Shown here: positions 47,431-61,204 of the stretch, one piece after another | How positions within the stretch are numbered: position 1 is the first letter of the stretch | Layout of the letters: the number at the start of each line of letters is the position of its first letter | NCBI GenBank assembly: GCA_013399895.1 | Contig: VXBA01005866.1 | Coordinates: 230,688 to 294,687 of the forward strand | Reading direction: 5' to 3' | Length of the DNA stretch: 64,000 bases | Source: Serilophus lunatus | Taxonomy: Eukaryota > Chordata > Aves > Passeriformes > Eurylaimidae | Translations under genes and position numbers: made by a program | Notes under the pieces: generated by a model | Told to the model about the DNA's origin: nothing | The model's input: the letters and a program-made list of their open reading frames with translations, nothing else | Database searches by the model: none

Positions 47431-50100
47431 GCTAATGAACCAAGACACACAAAGGCCAGAAATGAATTTAAGCACGTGATTCTTAAAAGTTCCTTTCTAT
47501 TCCAATGAACATTTTTATTTTCAGTAGTCAAGCTACTTAGATGCTTGAAGTTTTGCTGTTGTACATGGACTGATCCTTTTTTGACTGTGTTTGTGCACCT
47601 TACTATAACAAGATTTAGAGGCATATTCAAGCACTCTGTGTCTGCCTTACTCTGTGCCACATTGCTAGCACGGTCCCTAGCATGGGTTTGCCCTTGCCTA
47701 CCCACAGCTTCTGAGACAGCTGAATCAAAGACCAAGAACACTAGACAGCACGGACAAGACTATACTATACCACATTTGCCTGACGTGCCCTGTCCTTCCA
47801 TGCACCTGCAGGTGACTGTGCAATGACAAACATTTTTATATGCTGTCACGCCACATCACAATGCATGCAACATATAGCTTCTATTTCATCAATAACCAGC
47901 TGTGTTACAGCGCCTTCATTGTTTTAGACAGTATGAACTAAAAGGTAGGCAGAAACATAATATTTACATCCTGGAGCCACAGAAACACTCTACGGAGGAG
48001 TTGCTATGTCAAGGATGCATGCAGGTCAAGTCAGCCAGGCCAGGCTTAAAAAGTTCATGGCCACAGAATACTTTTCAGCCCTGGTATCAGTAGATATATC
48101 GTTGCCACTGAACAACTGTCTCTAAATATAATATGGATCCTTATGATAAGAGTGTTTCAGCTAGTATAGCCAAGTGGCATGTCCCAGGAAGAACAGTCTC
48201 TCCTACTACCTTCCATTAGAATAAAGAATTGGTCATTGTTGAGAATATTCTCCTAGAAAACCACTGATGTGGATTTGAATCTTCTACATATTTCCTCAGA
48301 AGAAATGGGATCTTTGATTTCTGTTTCCTAGTGAGAGCTCCCACTCAGGTGACTTCATACCTCAATCTTCAGAGCCATGACATCACGCAATACAGCACAT
48401 AACTGATTCTCTCCAAATAATAATTTCTAAATTACTTGCTTAAAGCCACCTCTGATAACAAGGTGCTGAGAACTAACTCAGACTTGTAGTCTCACCTGCT
48501 CTCATTTCTAACTGCTGGAATTTACACATGCAGCATGTATCAAGCTAATACCCAACTTCTCTTCAGTTGTATTTCTCAGTCACTAATTTTCCATAAACTA
48601 ATGAAGAGGCTGTCTTACTAAAAAGTGGTACTTTATAATGGGAATAACGGTTTCAGGACCCTTTTCTAAAACTCGTCACTATTGAAATGATTGTTTTAAC
48701 CAGTAAAAGACATATTATTTGCATCATGTAAGGACTGGTGCCATGAAAAACTAAGCCATGACAACTGGAACTTCTGCTCAATTTACCAGACATATAACCC
48801 AAATATCATACGTATATATAGTAGAAAATGTCACGAAAGCAAGAAAAATATTTGGCAAGATGTGAAGATTTTGACATCTTGAAATCAGGTATGGCAATTA
48901 TTATAAAGGATTTCCTAATATAAAATGTACTAACTAAATTACTACTTTTCTAGATAATAACTACTTAGCAGAACAATTTGAGAGCAAAAGGCCCATTTAT
49001 ATTTTCACTGTTTAAATTAATTGGCTACTTAATTGAAAACTGTGAGACTGTTAAAAATGCAGCTGGTCAATGCTTTTTCTGAAGACAGAGAAATCTTTGA
49101 AAATCCATAAATATTAGTTACTGAAGGGTGATTAAGCACAACAATGAAAGTTCAGAAATCCTAAATAAAACAAATGTCAAAGGTATAATGAGAAAAGATA
49201 CAAATTAACGTTTATTGTGAAAACTGAATTTTAGTAAATACCACAAACTGTTGAAGCTATGTGCAGCAAGTAGGCATCTCAGCCTGATATAAAGCTGCCA
49301 TTTATCCTGACTGCCAGAAGGCACCCTCAACATACTTGCACTTCCAAATAAACTTGGAATCAGCAAAGGGTACACTATCAGGTTTAGTACTTCATGGATG
49401 AAAGTTAAAGTTGCTACCATGTCAAGCTTCAGCATTTTCTGCCTGGCATTATTTCTGTCACACAATGAATCCTGCTGCTCTGGATCTTCTTCCCAATGAC
49501 ATCCTCCAACTAATAAACTTTATTCATTGAAAGACACATGATACCCAAGGGGGTGGTTCAGTCATAGAAACATTCAGAGCCTTGAATGGCAGTTTAGTTT
49601 GATCTGCGCATGTACACAGCGTGTGGTGAAAGAAATGTCACAGAATCCACAATTACATACTGACCACTCGTCACAGCTCTGGCACTGCCAGGTCAGCCAG
49701 TGAGGCAGCAAGCACAACTGGATCGCACTACTGGAGACACCAGGAGAGCAGAGACAGGCCTCCTACTTTAGACAGACAGTCACTGCAAATAATTTCCAGA
49801 GGGGCTATAAGCCAGATGACGAACCCAGGAGCACCATGATTCAAGCCTGACCACCAGCAACAGAGCTTCAGTACCCCTTGAGGGAAACCAGCAGTCCCAG
49901 TCCAGGCAGCTGTGCAGTGATGGGGCACAGAAAAAGGCAGTAATTAATCCAGACACAAGGGAAGAGCCCTTTTGTAAGTGGTACACGGATGACTAACACA
50001 TCATCACATTGTTTGAGGGCAAAAAAGACAAGATTAAAAATATAGTCAGCTAAATAAAGTGAAACAAGTAAGAAGTTCCTGTAAACATACAAATCTTGAT
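47431..50100. other. Unique non-coding DNA
   Basis: No gene recognised. A minus-strand frame of 123 codons (47741 to 47370) overlaps the LTR end and shows no domain. A CCTAGCATG word at 47676-47684 repeats the sequence just left of the LTR. Confidence 0.45.
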
Positions 50101-53100
50101 GATAAGGACCTTAGATAAATGATAAAACACTCAGTAACATTAGAGTGTTAATGGTGACTGCTTGTGCAACACTTCTGTCACATGTCATTCTTGTACTCTG
50201 CTCTGTCAAGCAACCTCCATGTTCCAGCCAACCCACCAAGAAGCCTGGCACTTACTTGGCCAGACCAGTCATGCTTTTAGAGAAACTGTTAGAAACAGTC
50301 TGCTTTAGGCATCTCTGCTTAGTTTTTTGTAGGGTAAGATGGAGGCCTTTGAGATTGGGAGTCCATAGGATAAATGTCAGCGAATAGTAACTAGAGCCCC
50401 TCCTTTGCAGCCACAACGCATATGTTTGGAAGATAGCTTTGTCATACTAGCTTAAGCACCTGTTTTTCTGACATGGCTACTGGTGCTTAGGTATTACATC
50501 CCAAAGCAATTACTTTGCGAGTCTTTTCCTTGGAAAGGCTGCTACCAAAACCCTCATGCATCTTTGACTCACTTGTAGGTTTTCTCTGACTTAGAACAGT
50601 TGCATTTAAATATTTAATATATGTCTTTCTCAAGAGTGAATAGTAATGCTTACTAAAGTTTTTAGTTATATACCTGCAGGAGTGCTTTTGCAGTCTTCAC
50701 TATTGCTGTCAGCTAAATGTGAGAAATGTGGATTACTGCTAGCAAGAATGCGAGTTTTTCCTTCTGATTTGGAAAGCTCCAGACAGAATTCTTTGGTGTA
50801 TACTGCTCTGCCTGACCTCCTCTTTCTTCTAAATAACATTGAAACTATTCTCACTGGCTCTGTCTCCCCCTCCCTATTGTTCCTTTCTTTACAAGCTCTT
50901 TTTCCCTTGACAATTCAATTTCCTGAGTTTCTGTGATATAATTTTAATCTTTTCTATCTAAGGTTTTCTAGAATCTTCTTCAAAGACTGTAAGATCCTTT
51001 CTTACAGGTCCTTCCAGCTGCTGCTTCTTTCTCTTCAGGCTTAATGTGGCCTGCGTAAGTTTGTACCAATTTAGCCAAAATGAATGAAAATTCACGTTAA
51101 ATTACCATAGCTCAAGGGCCTGCACTTCCTCCTTATTGGGTAACTTAGAGAGCCTAAAGAAGTACCATAAATATCTCAGTGTTGCTCAATACGCAGAGGT
51201 ATTTTAATCTTCAGATTTAAATCTATTCACAAAATGTCTTTTGCATTTTCTTTCTCCTTTTATCCAGCAGCCTCAAAGCATTTTGCAAAAAACGTGTACT
51301 AGTGTTGTGTCAGGGTGTTCTAAGGGACAAATAAAGAGAAAAGTGCATGCAGTAAACCTGATTTACCTGTGGTGCGCAGATGGAAAGTGAAGTAGCTCTG
51401 TAATAGACTCACATTAAATGTCACAGTCACCCTGCTCAGAGAAACGTACTGCCATGTACATTTGATGATTTCTCCAATGAAGAGTAACACACATCCTTCT
51501 TCAGCTGTGGAGAATTATGTGCCAGCCATCTGGCCCACAGGCTGCCCAGTGTCTCTGAGTGGTAAATCTGTCTGAACTATTGGAAATGATGGACACTAAC
51601 TGGCAAGGAAGATTTCCTCCCTACCATACACGAGCCCATCTCCTACTATTTTGGGAATCAAGTAGGACTCCACTGTGTTGTTTCTGCAGCTGGAGACAGA
51701 GTTTTTATACTTTATGCTTTCCCTCTGAACAATACAAGATTTGGTGGAACTTACTGTAACTTTCCAGGAACCATGTAATCAAATCAGAGCAATCAGGAAT
51801 AACAGCTGTGAGTCCCAGTTGCCACTAGCTGTACTATCAGTATACAAAAATCAGATACAAAAGACTGGTTTAGCTCTTCTTTTTCTCCTTTTTTTTTTTT
51901 TTCTCCTGGAACATATTCAGATCCCTGAGGAATTGTTAACTTTGATATCAGCTGTTTCTCCAGCTGTTTCTACTAAGAAAGTTCATAAAATCTGGGCCGT
52001 ACCTTCAAAGGCATCCCAGTAAAAACTTGCAATACCACAGTAGTGGAGAAAATGCAAAACACTCACTGAGTCACTGAACCTCTGCAATCAATTCTAACAC
52101 TTCGACAAAAGTAAGTTCGGTTTCAAGCAAGGAAGCCTTACTCAGTGGCATACTAAAAAACCCTATCTCACTCGCTCAGATCTGCTTCCTCCTTTTTCCC
52201 CACCCAATCATCATCCTACATTTCTTTTTGATGGGGAAAAAAAACTTAGTAAATTTAATTAAAAGAGCTCCTAAAGCAGAAAAGAATATTTTAGTCATAT
52301 GATCTTGAGTTCTCTCCAACATCATCTTGGTAATGGCTTATCACATAACATTTGCTTTATTTTCTCTTTAACAGTAGGATATTTCCAAACTCGTGCATCC
52401 CATCTGTATCCATTTTCACAATGACTGAACAAATGCAATTAGTCTGCAGTCAGCCATGTAATGGTCTCCTACTACTACCACTTGGTATTTTTAGTCCATG
52501 GATTCTCTTATTTCTCAGCTATGCCTTCTTACTTTCTCTTGCTTACATTTATTATCAGAATTGCTTTTTTCCCTTCACTGCCATTCTGTGTTATTGAGAG
52601 AATCCCATATACTTTATCTTTTCATATTTCTCTCATGGTCACCTCATTGCAACCCACAGACAGTTGTAGAAGGAGGAAAATTTTCACTAAAAGTATTGCA
52701 AAATTCGCCATTTATTTCTTCTCAAATTCTGTATTTTGCCTAATTTCCTAGATCTATGCAGTTTGCCTTCTACCCAGACTCCTTTCTACTGATTACCATG
52801 TATTTACAAAGATATATGAATCACTGGAGAAGAGAAAATCTCCACACAAACCTATTTAGAAAGGAGTTCTGTTTCCTTCTCCTACAACAGATTTCCAATG
52901 GTCCACCTACCTCACAGCAGAATGTAATGTTTATTTCTTTGAAGTCCCCAGTGCAGTTCTCTTATATGCTGAGCAGAGCAGGAACGAACATGACTCTGTG
53001 TCTGCTCTTCGTTGCCTAGGACATGCAAACACGGCGACCTTTCTTCTGTTAAAGACATGTTGCTGACTTTTCTTTAATCTTTCAGTGTTAAATATGACAT

Positions 53101-54560
53101 GCTTCAAATTTTCTGAATTTGTCAGCTGGTTCCTTCACCAAGCCAAATGTGATGGTTCTCTGCCTGTATGAATGATCATGCTTTCCTTAATGCTGCTTGT
53201 TGAATAGGTCCTTCTGTCTTTCAATGTATTTATAATTCCTGATTTTGTGGTCTGATTTCATGCTGCATGTGGAATTTCCTGTTTGCTTGAGGTGTTGGTG
53301 TTATCTTCTTTTTTATTTTTCTGTAAGCTAGAAAATTTTCATATTTCTAGCATCTTTTTCAAAATACTTCTCTGAAAAATGATGAATCCTCAGTGGTACC
53401 TCCTCAGCAGTGAAATACTTCCATCAGGTTTGTCTGTGCTGCAGAAAATGCACATGCAGAAAACCTTCTTCACAACAGAAAGATGCACTGATTTAATTTA
53501 AATCAGGTTTTAAACCAATCTACTTTAATGAATGTAGGTTCTTGTGTAGACCTTCTTACTTGGTATAGCATATGCAAGTTTTTCATTGTCCTGAATAAAA
53601 AAGAAAGCCTATTGTATTTATTTAAAACTCTATACCTAACCAGATTGGTGCAACTTTCTTATGGAGAAAAGGCTTTAAAATATACACAGTAAGATAAGAA
53701 AAAATATATTTAGTTCTCTGAGTATTTTCCCCTCTATACTATGAGTTTCTCATCCTTTTCACACTTCTATCTCTGATTGGAAGCACAATTTTTTAGTTGT
53801 TTCACAAAACAGAAACCACAAATTTCACTGCAGCTTCTGGGGAACTCAACAATCTCAAAAAATGTTCTTGTGGTTGCACTTCCTATTCACCAGCTCTTGT
53901 TTCCTTTTTTACCCTTCTTTTTCCACACTGTCTCTGTGGATTGTACAGGCTCTAAAGCAATTTTGAACATTTGGACTATAGCCTCTCCTTTTAAAAATTC
54001 AACCAAGCCTCTAGGAATATCTTCAGAATATAACCCTCACTCCCCTCAACACATTCTTACCTTTTAATAGAGAAAGAATCATTAAAAAGAAATATTCTGA
54101 CAGTGAACAGAAAATGAAATAGATTTCTACCTCTAGATTTGGCTAAGTTGCATGCAGAGGGAGGATATACTGAAGAAGTTACAGAAATACAAGCAGGCTG
54201 AATCTTTCATTACCTTAGAGAATAGGCAAGCTTAGCAGTAGTGATTTCATCTCTAGGTCCAAAATCTTCAGCTGAAAATACTTTCCTTGCTTTCTTTTGA
54301 ACAGGCTCAGAAACCTTTTCTTCCTTCATCTCACTTCTCTTTCCTGCAAAAGAAATTATTCTGGTTTTTCAGTCACCCTATTTTCACTAAGCATTTCAGT
54401 TTGCACCTTCAGCTCAGGTTCATGCGTGTGAATGCCTTAAGCAGACCCAATAGGATGTTGCTGTTTTCTTTTTTCTTCCTTTTACACATTTGCTATTACA
54501 TTTCCTTCCCTTTGATATCAGATTAGTGAGGCTACATTAATTATTCATTCCTCTAGGCGA
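50101..54560. other. Unique non-coding DNA, pyrimidine-rich
   Basis: Long T- and C-rich stretches (for example 52.3-52.9 and 53.8-54.5 kb) give many plus-strand frames rich in Phe, Leu and Ser that are not coding. A T15-type run lies near 51889. A 12-base unit (CAGCTGTTTCTC) is doubled at 51949-51972. No transposon is recognised. Confidence 0.5.
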
Positions 54561-57500
54561 CAAATGCTCTGTGTTCAATAGTTGATTGACCTGGTTCTTT
54601 AAGTTCAATAGAATGTTAGTTTTAGCTATACCACGAAGGACAAAAGAGAAAAAAATACCTCAGCAAGAGTTCAAATATTTATAAAAGACTATTTTCCTAG
54701 TGCTTCTCATAGTGCTGCATGTCTTTCACTTTATGAAGCTTGACATTTAAAAAATCTTCTCATTTGGTATTAGGAAACACTTTGACACCCAAAGCGACAG
54801 AATTCTTAGGTTGAACATTTTCCTTCACTATACTGCTGCTTTCCTGACTAGCTCAAGTCACTAGACAATGTTTCTTCCACTTAAACCCCTATCTGACAAG
54901 ATCAGAAAAGGGAAAAAAATGTGTATTGGGATGCTAGGCATTGCAAGAACATTCCACTAAACTGGTTCTAAGGTTAGCTCCACCTGTGGGCTCAAGTTAT
55001 TAGCTATTTACCTTTAACTTTTCCTTAATTCAAGACAGTCTTAAGGGAAAAAAATGTTTGCCTACAAAATTTAAAAGAGGTGGTTGCAAAAATTTTCTAA
55101 AGTCAAAGTCCCAAAAGGAAACAGAAAACGCATGCAGATCTTTAGTCATTATTTATGTTGGCTCTAAAGTTTCTTGTCAACCCTTATGAGGCAGCTGAGA
55201 GACTGTTAGAAATTCACATCCTTTTGACTGAGGATTAAGTCTTGAAAAAACAGAAAACATTCTCAGGCTGAGGTCATGGAAGGGGATCTTGGCTCACGAA
55301 TGAATGCTACCTTTCATAATATGTTCGCTTAAACACATTTTAAGGATGTGTTCAAAATAAAATTTCTGTCACATGAAAAGGAGAGATTTACTCAAACCCT
55401 TAGTGTTGATTAGTCTGTCAGTGCCCCAAGAAAGCTGAGACCCCTGTGCCTGACCAGTCTGTCAGTCTCCTGTTATGGGGACCCTTCACTGAGCAGTTCA
55501 CAGGATTAGAGGGCAGTTCAACTGACTTGTTCAGGGTAACACTCCAGAAAGAGAAATCCCCTCCTGGGTCTCCATGTCTTTACCCACTGCTAGCGACTGT
55601 CAGCACCATTAAAGGATTCACATTAACAGTTTACAGAACAACACTATTAATAAAATTGTGACAGTTTAAGGCTTGAGAATTGCTGGTGATGAGTTGGGGT
55701 GACTGCAAAAATATATCCAAAGCAATATACTAATGAGCTCTAGTCCCCAACAAAAGGTAGCTTGAGATAATCATTCAGCCTGCAGAGAACACAGTTCTTA
55801 CCCAACAGGCACCCCTATGGTGGAGAAGACAGGTTGAGCTCACTGACTGACGTTACATAGGAGGCTTCCCTCACTTCTTCCATTCTTGACTTACTTTTAT
55901 GCTACTTAAGTTTAGGTAGAGCTTGGGTGATTTTAGTCATACATCTTACTCAATGAGAGGTGGTTGTGCCTTGGGGCAGGATAGTACCTGAGATAATCTT
56001 GGGATGGAGGCATGCATCAGACCAAGGAGAGTGATTTTTGCCATGGTTGCTGATTCAAGAGCAGGACATTTTCCTTCATCTCCCTCGTTTTTCAGCTGCT
56101 GTGCAGTTTATCAGCTAGAAAGTACTACCGAGTTCCCTCCTCTCCAAGGGCTTCCAAGGAGCCTGGCCGTGGTGTCTCCACTCTGCTCCACCCTCTGTTT
56201 AGTCCCCCTTAGATTGTATTTTGTGTGGATGGTCAGAAATCCTGACCTTGTTCCATCCAGGGAGTAGCAACCGTATCTTCCCCTGTAGTTTCCATACTGC
56301 TATCTTTTTATCCCCAGCCATCTTCCCACATCTTCCCACAAAATTTTTAACTTCCACTCCTTAAGTGAAAGGTGATTCTTCACTTGGATCTTTTTCTTGA
56401 CAATTTATTTCCCTAGCCTCTGTGAAAATGCTGCTTTCTTTCTGGCAAACCAGATACAGTAATCTCATTGGCTTCAATATTAGAAAACTGTTAATTAGTT
56501 TATCACCAGCTGATGAACTTTTCTTCCTACCTGATCAAAACCGAAAATAATTCTGAAAGTCACTGTGTATTATCACTTTAAACAGAGGGTTTTATTTCAC
56601 CTAAGGCTTCACCCGTGTTTTATACAAACATAACAACGGGCTATGACACATCTCTCTATCAGATGGACACGAGGCAACTGAGCACTACCTCATACGATAA
56701 GCTAGTCATGGGATGTCTGAAGAATATCCCCAGCTGACAGCTACAGTCGTAGCACAAGGTTTGATTTACTTTCAGTCCATGATGCAGCTAATTGGGGTCA
56801 GTGCAGCGTGCAGGCTTGCACACAGCACTTCTCAGACATTGCCACAGCACTCCAAGGCCACTGCAGGAACAGACAAATCCTCCAGGCACAGGTTGCCTTT
56901 GCTGGATTCTCAGCATTTGTGGAGAAGATGCCCAGGATAAGGCTCCTCAGAGCTGAGGGGACAGCAGAAATGCCCATATGGGACAAGAACTGACTGACAG
57001 GCTACAAAAGTCACTCTGACAGATGGATTGTCTAAGATTTTTGTTCAGGATTTTTAATAGCTTTTTTTTTTTTTCCCTTCCATGGTAAATGCCCATGACA
57101 CTAAAAAGCTGCTATACTGTTATAATATATACTTAATTTGCTGAGGGCGTTTGATGCTGCAGAACTTTATTCCAGGATAGTCTCCAAAGGTCAAAGAACA
57201 GAAATGAGCAAAACAACAGGCATTTAACTGACGTATGGGGCTGCGCAGGGCAAAGAAACAGGGCATTTCTTCCTGAGCAATCAGTTGGTGGAGGGATTTC
57301 AGGTGTTCAGAGATCATAACAACATGGAGGACTGGCTAATCCTCCAGAAAGACATTTGAAAGACGACCACATGGAGATATTTCATTGCTGCATTCAGAAA
57401 AGACAGCAATAGACCAGATAAAGGAGAGGCCAGAGACCCTCAAAACAAACTAACAAAAACGTTAACAAAAAGCGTTACAGAAGCAGAGATATGCCCAGTA

Positions 57501-58454
57501 TAGTCTTTTGAAGAATGCACTTTTAACCCGCGATTGAATTTAAACAAGAATTATCTGACAGACAGGGGACAGTGGCATAAAGCATTACTCATGGCTGTTG
57601 ATAATGACAGCAAGAGTGAAGTCCAGTTTCAGTGTAGAGCACAGTCTTTTAGGTGGTTTATAAACTTTCATGCTGCTGCGTCAGACACCATTTTGGAAAC
57701 CAAGATTAAGTTTGTGCAATGCAAAAGGACAAGCAGGATGACAAGGAGTAGATGAAAAGGGCAAGGAAGGAGCACTAATCCTTGAGCAGAAGGATGAGGT
57801 AATTTGGGGAGCCAGAACTCCCCACTTCATCTGTATGAACTTGAGGGTGCTTTAGGATGCCCCTAAGAGACAGTATTTTTAGCAGACTTGCCCTTGAGGG
57901 GGAACCAAGAATACTCTGACAGCCTAGAATTTAGAATTAGTAGAGTTGAAAAGAAATGGCCTATAAAAAAATAATAAATGAGGTGGCTGCAAAGAGGATT
58001 ATGAGTTCCTTTACTCCTCTAGAACAGATATTGACAAAAGAATGTGATGAATTGCGAATGATCCACTCGGCCCCCCTCTTGCCTTCTCAGAGTGTCCATA
58101 AATGATGGTAGTGACCCTCGACTAGTTTGTTGATACATATTTTCCTTGATGTGGCAGTATCAGTCATTCTTCCCTATGGCCTTGTAACATGGCTCGCAAG
58201 TTATAACACCAAACTAGTATTTCAGCTATTACCAGCTCAACATCATGATTTCAATTTGTTAGGATTCAAGATCCAGGGACAGTATTTCTTCAAGAAAGCA
58301 ATGTCAATATGTTGCCTGGTGGCTAGTACTGCCTCTAGTAATTCATCAAAATGCAGGAAAGGCAGTGAAATGGGAAGCAGAAAGCCTCTGGCAGCTTGCT
58401 GTCCTCAGGATTTAGCTGGAAAGGGAGGGAAGAAAGAACAGCAGTACAGCTACT
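54561..58454. other. Unique non-coding DNA
   Basis: No gene. A T-rich run lies near 57062. The 55430-55670 part ends in an AATAAA near a T-poor stretch and has a faint LTR-like look, but no ends can be defined. A 10-base unit (CTTCCCACAT) is doubled near 56320. Confidence 0.45.
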
Positions 58455-58905
58455 GACAAGGGATTTGGAGAAGGTGAGGTACTACATGCTCTTTTTGGAT
58501 GAGATTTTACTGCCAGGAACAGCAAGTGGAATTCAAGCATGACTCATGGTAGAGGTTAACCAGCAGAGCTACAGATAAACCAGCAGGACGTACAAGACTG
58601 GATGGGGTGCATTCAATAGTGCTGGGACAGCTTGCTGCTATCATTGCAAGATCTCTGTCATTTTTGAAAGGACTTCGCAATCAAAAATAGGTTTCTGAAG
58701 ACCAGGGAAGGCAAATGTCACATTTCTCTTAATGAGGAGCAAGTAAGAACATCTGGAGAAATACAGACCAGTCGGCCATGCATGGCAAAGTTGGGGAACA
58801 AATTTTCCTGGAAGCCATTTAGGACTGTAGGGTTGACTGCTACAGGTGCTAAAGGCCTGTCATTAACACAAGCTCATCATAAGTCAGCACCTTTCAGTAC
58901 CTAAC
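58455..58905 (+). mobile_element. CR1 LINE ORF2 fragment (reverse-transcriptase region), decayed
   Basis: In sense orientation the segment has 'gacaagggatttggagaagg', 'tgaggtactacatgct', 'gactggatggggtgcattca', 'agtgctgggacagcttgctg', 'atttttgaaaggactt', 'gaagaccagggaaggcaaat', 'atacagaccagtcggcc' and 'cctggaagccatttagg'. This is the order of the CR1 region just before and within the early reverse-transcriptase fingers (LDGVH...VLGQLA, then a decayed Asn-Tyr-Arg-Pro-Val block). The usual 3' end is absent, so it is an internal fragment, with frames destroyed by gaps. Confidence 0.7.
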
Positions 58906-61035
58906 GGGGTGATCACTTTGTAGCCTTGGCACAAGCAGCCATTCCTAATATCTAAGCTGCTTGCTTCCCTTTCTCCCACTTACTGAAGGGCCTGAAGTGG
59001 AAAAAAAAAGAAAAAGCCTTGATGCTGTGCCCAGCACTGCCCAGCAACAGCCAAAACACTGTTTACACTGTTTTGGCCACAAATCCAAGACACAGGACCA
59101 TAAGGACTGCCCTGATGAGAATTATCCCCATCCCAAACCTAGTACAAGTATGAAAAACCTTCTAATGATATTTTGATAAAAGCTTGACACAGGATAATTG
59201 AATATAAAAACTAAACTTCTGTGAAAAGTATAAAAATTGTAACAGTAGCAACTAAAAAAATGGATTTATATAGTCTGGACAAGGGTTAAAAAAGGAAAAC
59301 TTCTCAACAAACTGAATATTTGTGCGAAGAAAAATACAATAAAGAACCATACTTTAAAAATACCTTATAACCTTTAGCTCTCAGCCAGCAAGTACTTTGA
59401 AAATATACTCATTAAAATTGACATAATTCTGAAACACAATGAAAAGCAAAACAACCCTTCCATCATTGTTCAAACGCTTCAGTTTCCTAAGGAGAGGTCA
59501 TAAAATTTTCCAACCTTAAAGAATGCTGATACTTTGCATTCTTTTCATGTAAGAAGAAAGAGGACTGGAGAGATAACAGGAGAAAAAATGTGTTAGCCTT
59601 ATACCCTTGAGCTGTGATGAAATACCAGTCTACTTACATTTAATTATGTTCAGTTTATAACAAAGCATTCAGCAGAAAACATCAATAAGAATGTTGACAC
59701 ACCGAGACTCTTTCTAATAAGAATGAAGAATTATAGTTGGAAATCTGGCATCTAGAATTCAACTGAAAAGGGATTTTGCTGTTTAGTAATTAGTTCTCTC
59801 TGTAACATAAAGTGGTGATTCCAAAGCAAAATTATTGGGTAGATTTACAATTGAACTATGCGTTCAGATCAGGTCAAAGATTAAAAAATTACTACATTAC
59901 TCTAGACAAAGACACATTTTGGACTAAATATACACAACAATATATAATTTCTTCTTCTCTATTACTTAATGTTCTCTGTGAGGGACATAAATAATATACA
60001 GCATAAAGACCAGAACATTGCAATTGATAAGTTTACTGCAAAGTTAACAGAAATCTTAGATCTGAAACTAAGGCACTAAGGTTCTTCCAGGAGAAAAAGT
60101 GTCTTTTAAAATAGGTCTGACTGCATTGGAAGGATAAAGTGGGGTCACATAAAGCCCATGTCAGGTACTGTTGCTGTGGGAAGCTGAGTACCAACTTTGC
60201 TTGTGTCTTAGGAGTGGCTGCTTGTGCCCAAGCTCCAAGAAATCACCCTGTAATATACTGAATGATATGATGACCTGTGATGAGCTTCTGATAATGGCAG
60301 CTCTTTAGCATCTGTAGCAGTCAACCCTAAACTTAAAAGGTCCTAAAAGATTATTTCTTAGAAGCCAGAAATATCCGTACTTGGGTAAAACTCTCTCCTA
60401 AGCCAACAAAATTTCTATGAAAGAGCAGAAAAAACCTGAAGATACTGAAATCAGTGAAGGTTGGTGTTATTTACCAAGGTATTTTACCTGAAATATGGAC
60501 ATATGAAATATGAAGACTAAGCAACCATCAGTTCTGTAATGAGTGCTTACTGCAAGCTTGTAGTCAGCTGTTTTCAGAAGTGTACAAAAAAACCCCATCA
60601 AAACTAATGGGCTTGGAAACACTAAGAATTTAAATTAGCTCAAATTTTCTTAATTTTCACTTTTGAACCAACATTAATTCTTTCCTTTATTGAAAATAGC
60701 TCAGCTTCCACAGGTCCACATCAGCTGCCACCTCAAAGACAGAATGGGATAGGAAACAGAGGAACAGAGAAATGGGTAAAACCCACTAGCCAAGTACAAC
60801 ACCTAATTTTATTGAGTCTCATTTGGCACAGCAATCACATTCCCCACTGGCACTGATCTCGAAGCCATGATGTAAGTCAAAAAACCGACGAGTCTGCACG
60901 CTTATGCTCATGTGGAGGGATGCTTTGCTGTTTACAGGGCTAGAACAACAAGACTCTTTAACTGTGCAGCAGTAATGTGCCGATTATTGATCATAGTAAA
61001 ATACACCGTTTCTTTACCAAGTCTCACACTAATGA
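58906..61035. other. Unique non-coding DNA
   Basis: AT-rich DNA (especially 59.1-60.1 kb) with short random frames and no recognised repeat. Confidence 0.5.
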
Positions 61036-61204
61036 GATAATGGATAGAGAACTGTGACTCAAGGGATCTGGCTTCTGTATTCACCTCTGCCACTAATTTG
61101 GCTTTGGCAACTTATTTTTACCCCTCTATACTTCCGTTTACCCATTACAAGACAGTGGATAATGAAAATTGTGGCCTTTGTGCAGAATATTGAGCTTGTT
61201 GGAT
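61036..61204 (+). mobile_element. MIR-like tRNA-derived SINE, ancient
   Basis: The order matches a MIR-type SINE in sense: ATGGATAGAGAACTGTGACTC, then GGGATCTGGCTTCTGTATTC, ACCTCTGCCACTAATTTGG, CTTTGGCAACTTATTTTTAC, CCCTCTATACTTCCGTTTAC and CCATTACAAGACAGTGGATA. These correspond to the tRNA-derived head, the 'ctctgccact' joint, the 'ttgggcaagttact' core, and the 'cctcagtttccccatctgta' segment. The copy has many substitutions, as expected for a family active before birds and mammals diverged. The tail is not clear. Confidence 0.7.

Noticed and set aside
55430..55670. Possible LTR end with AATAAA
   Set aside because: No TG/CA ends, TATA box or flanking duplication could be set.
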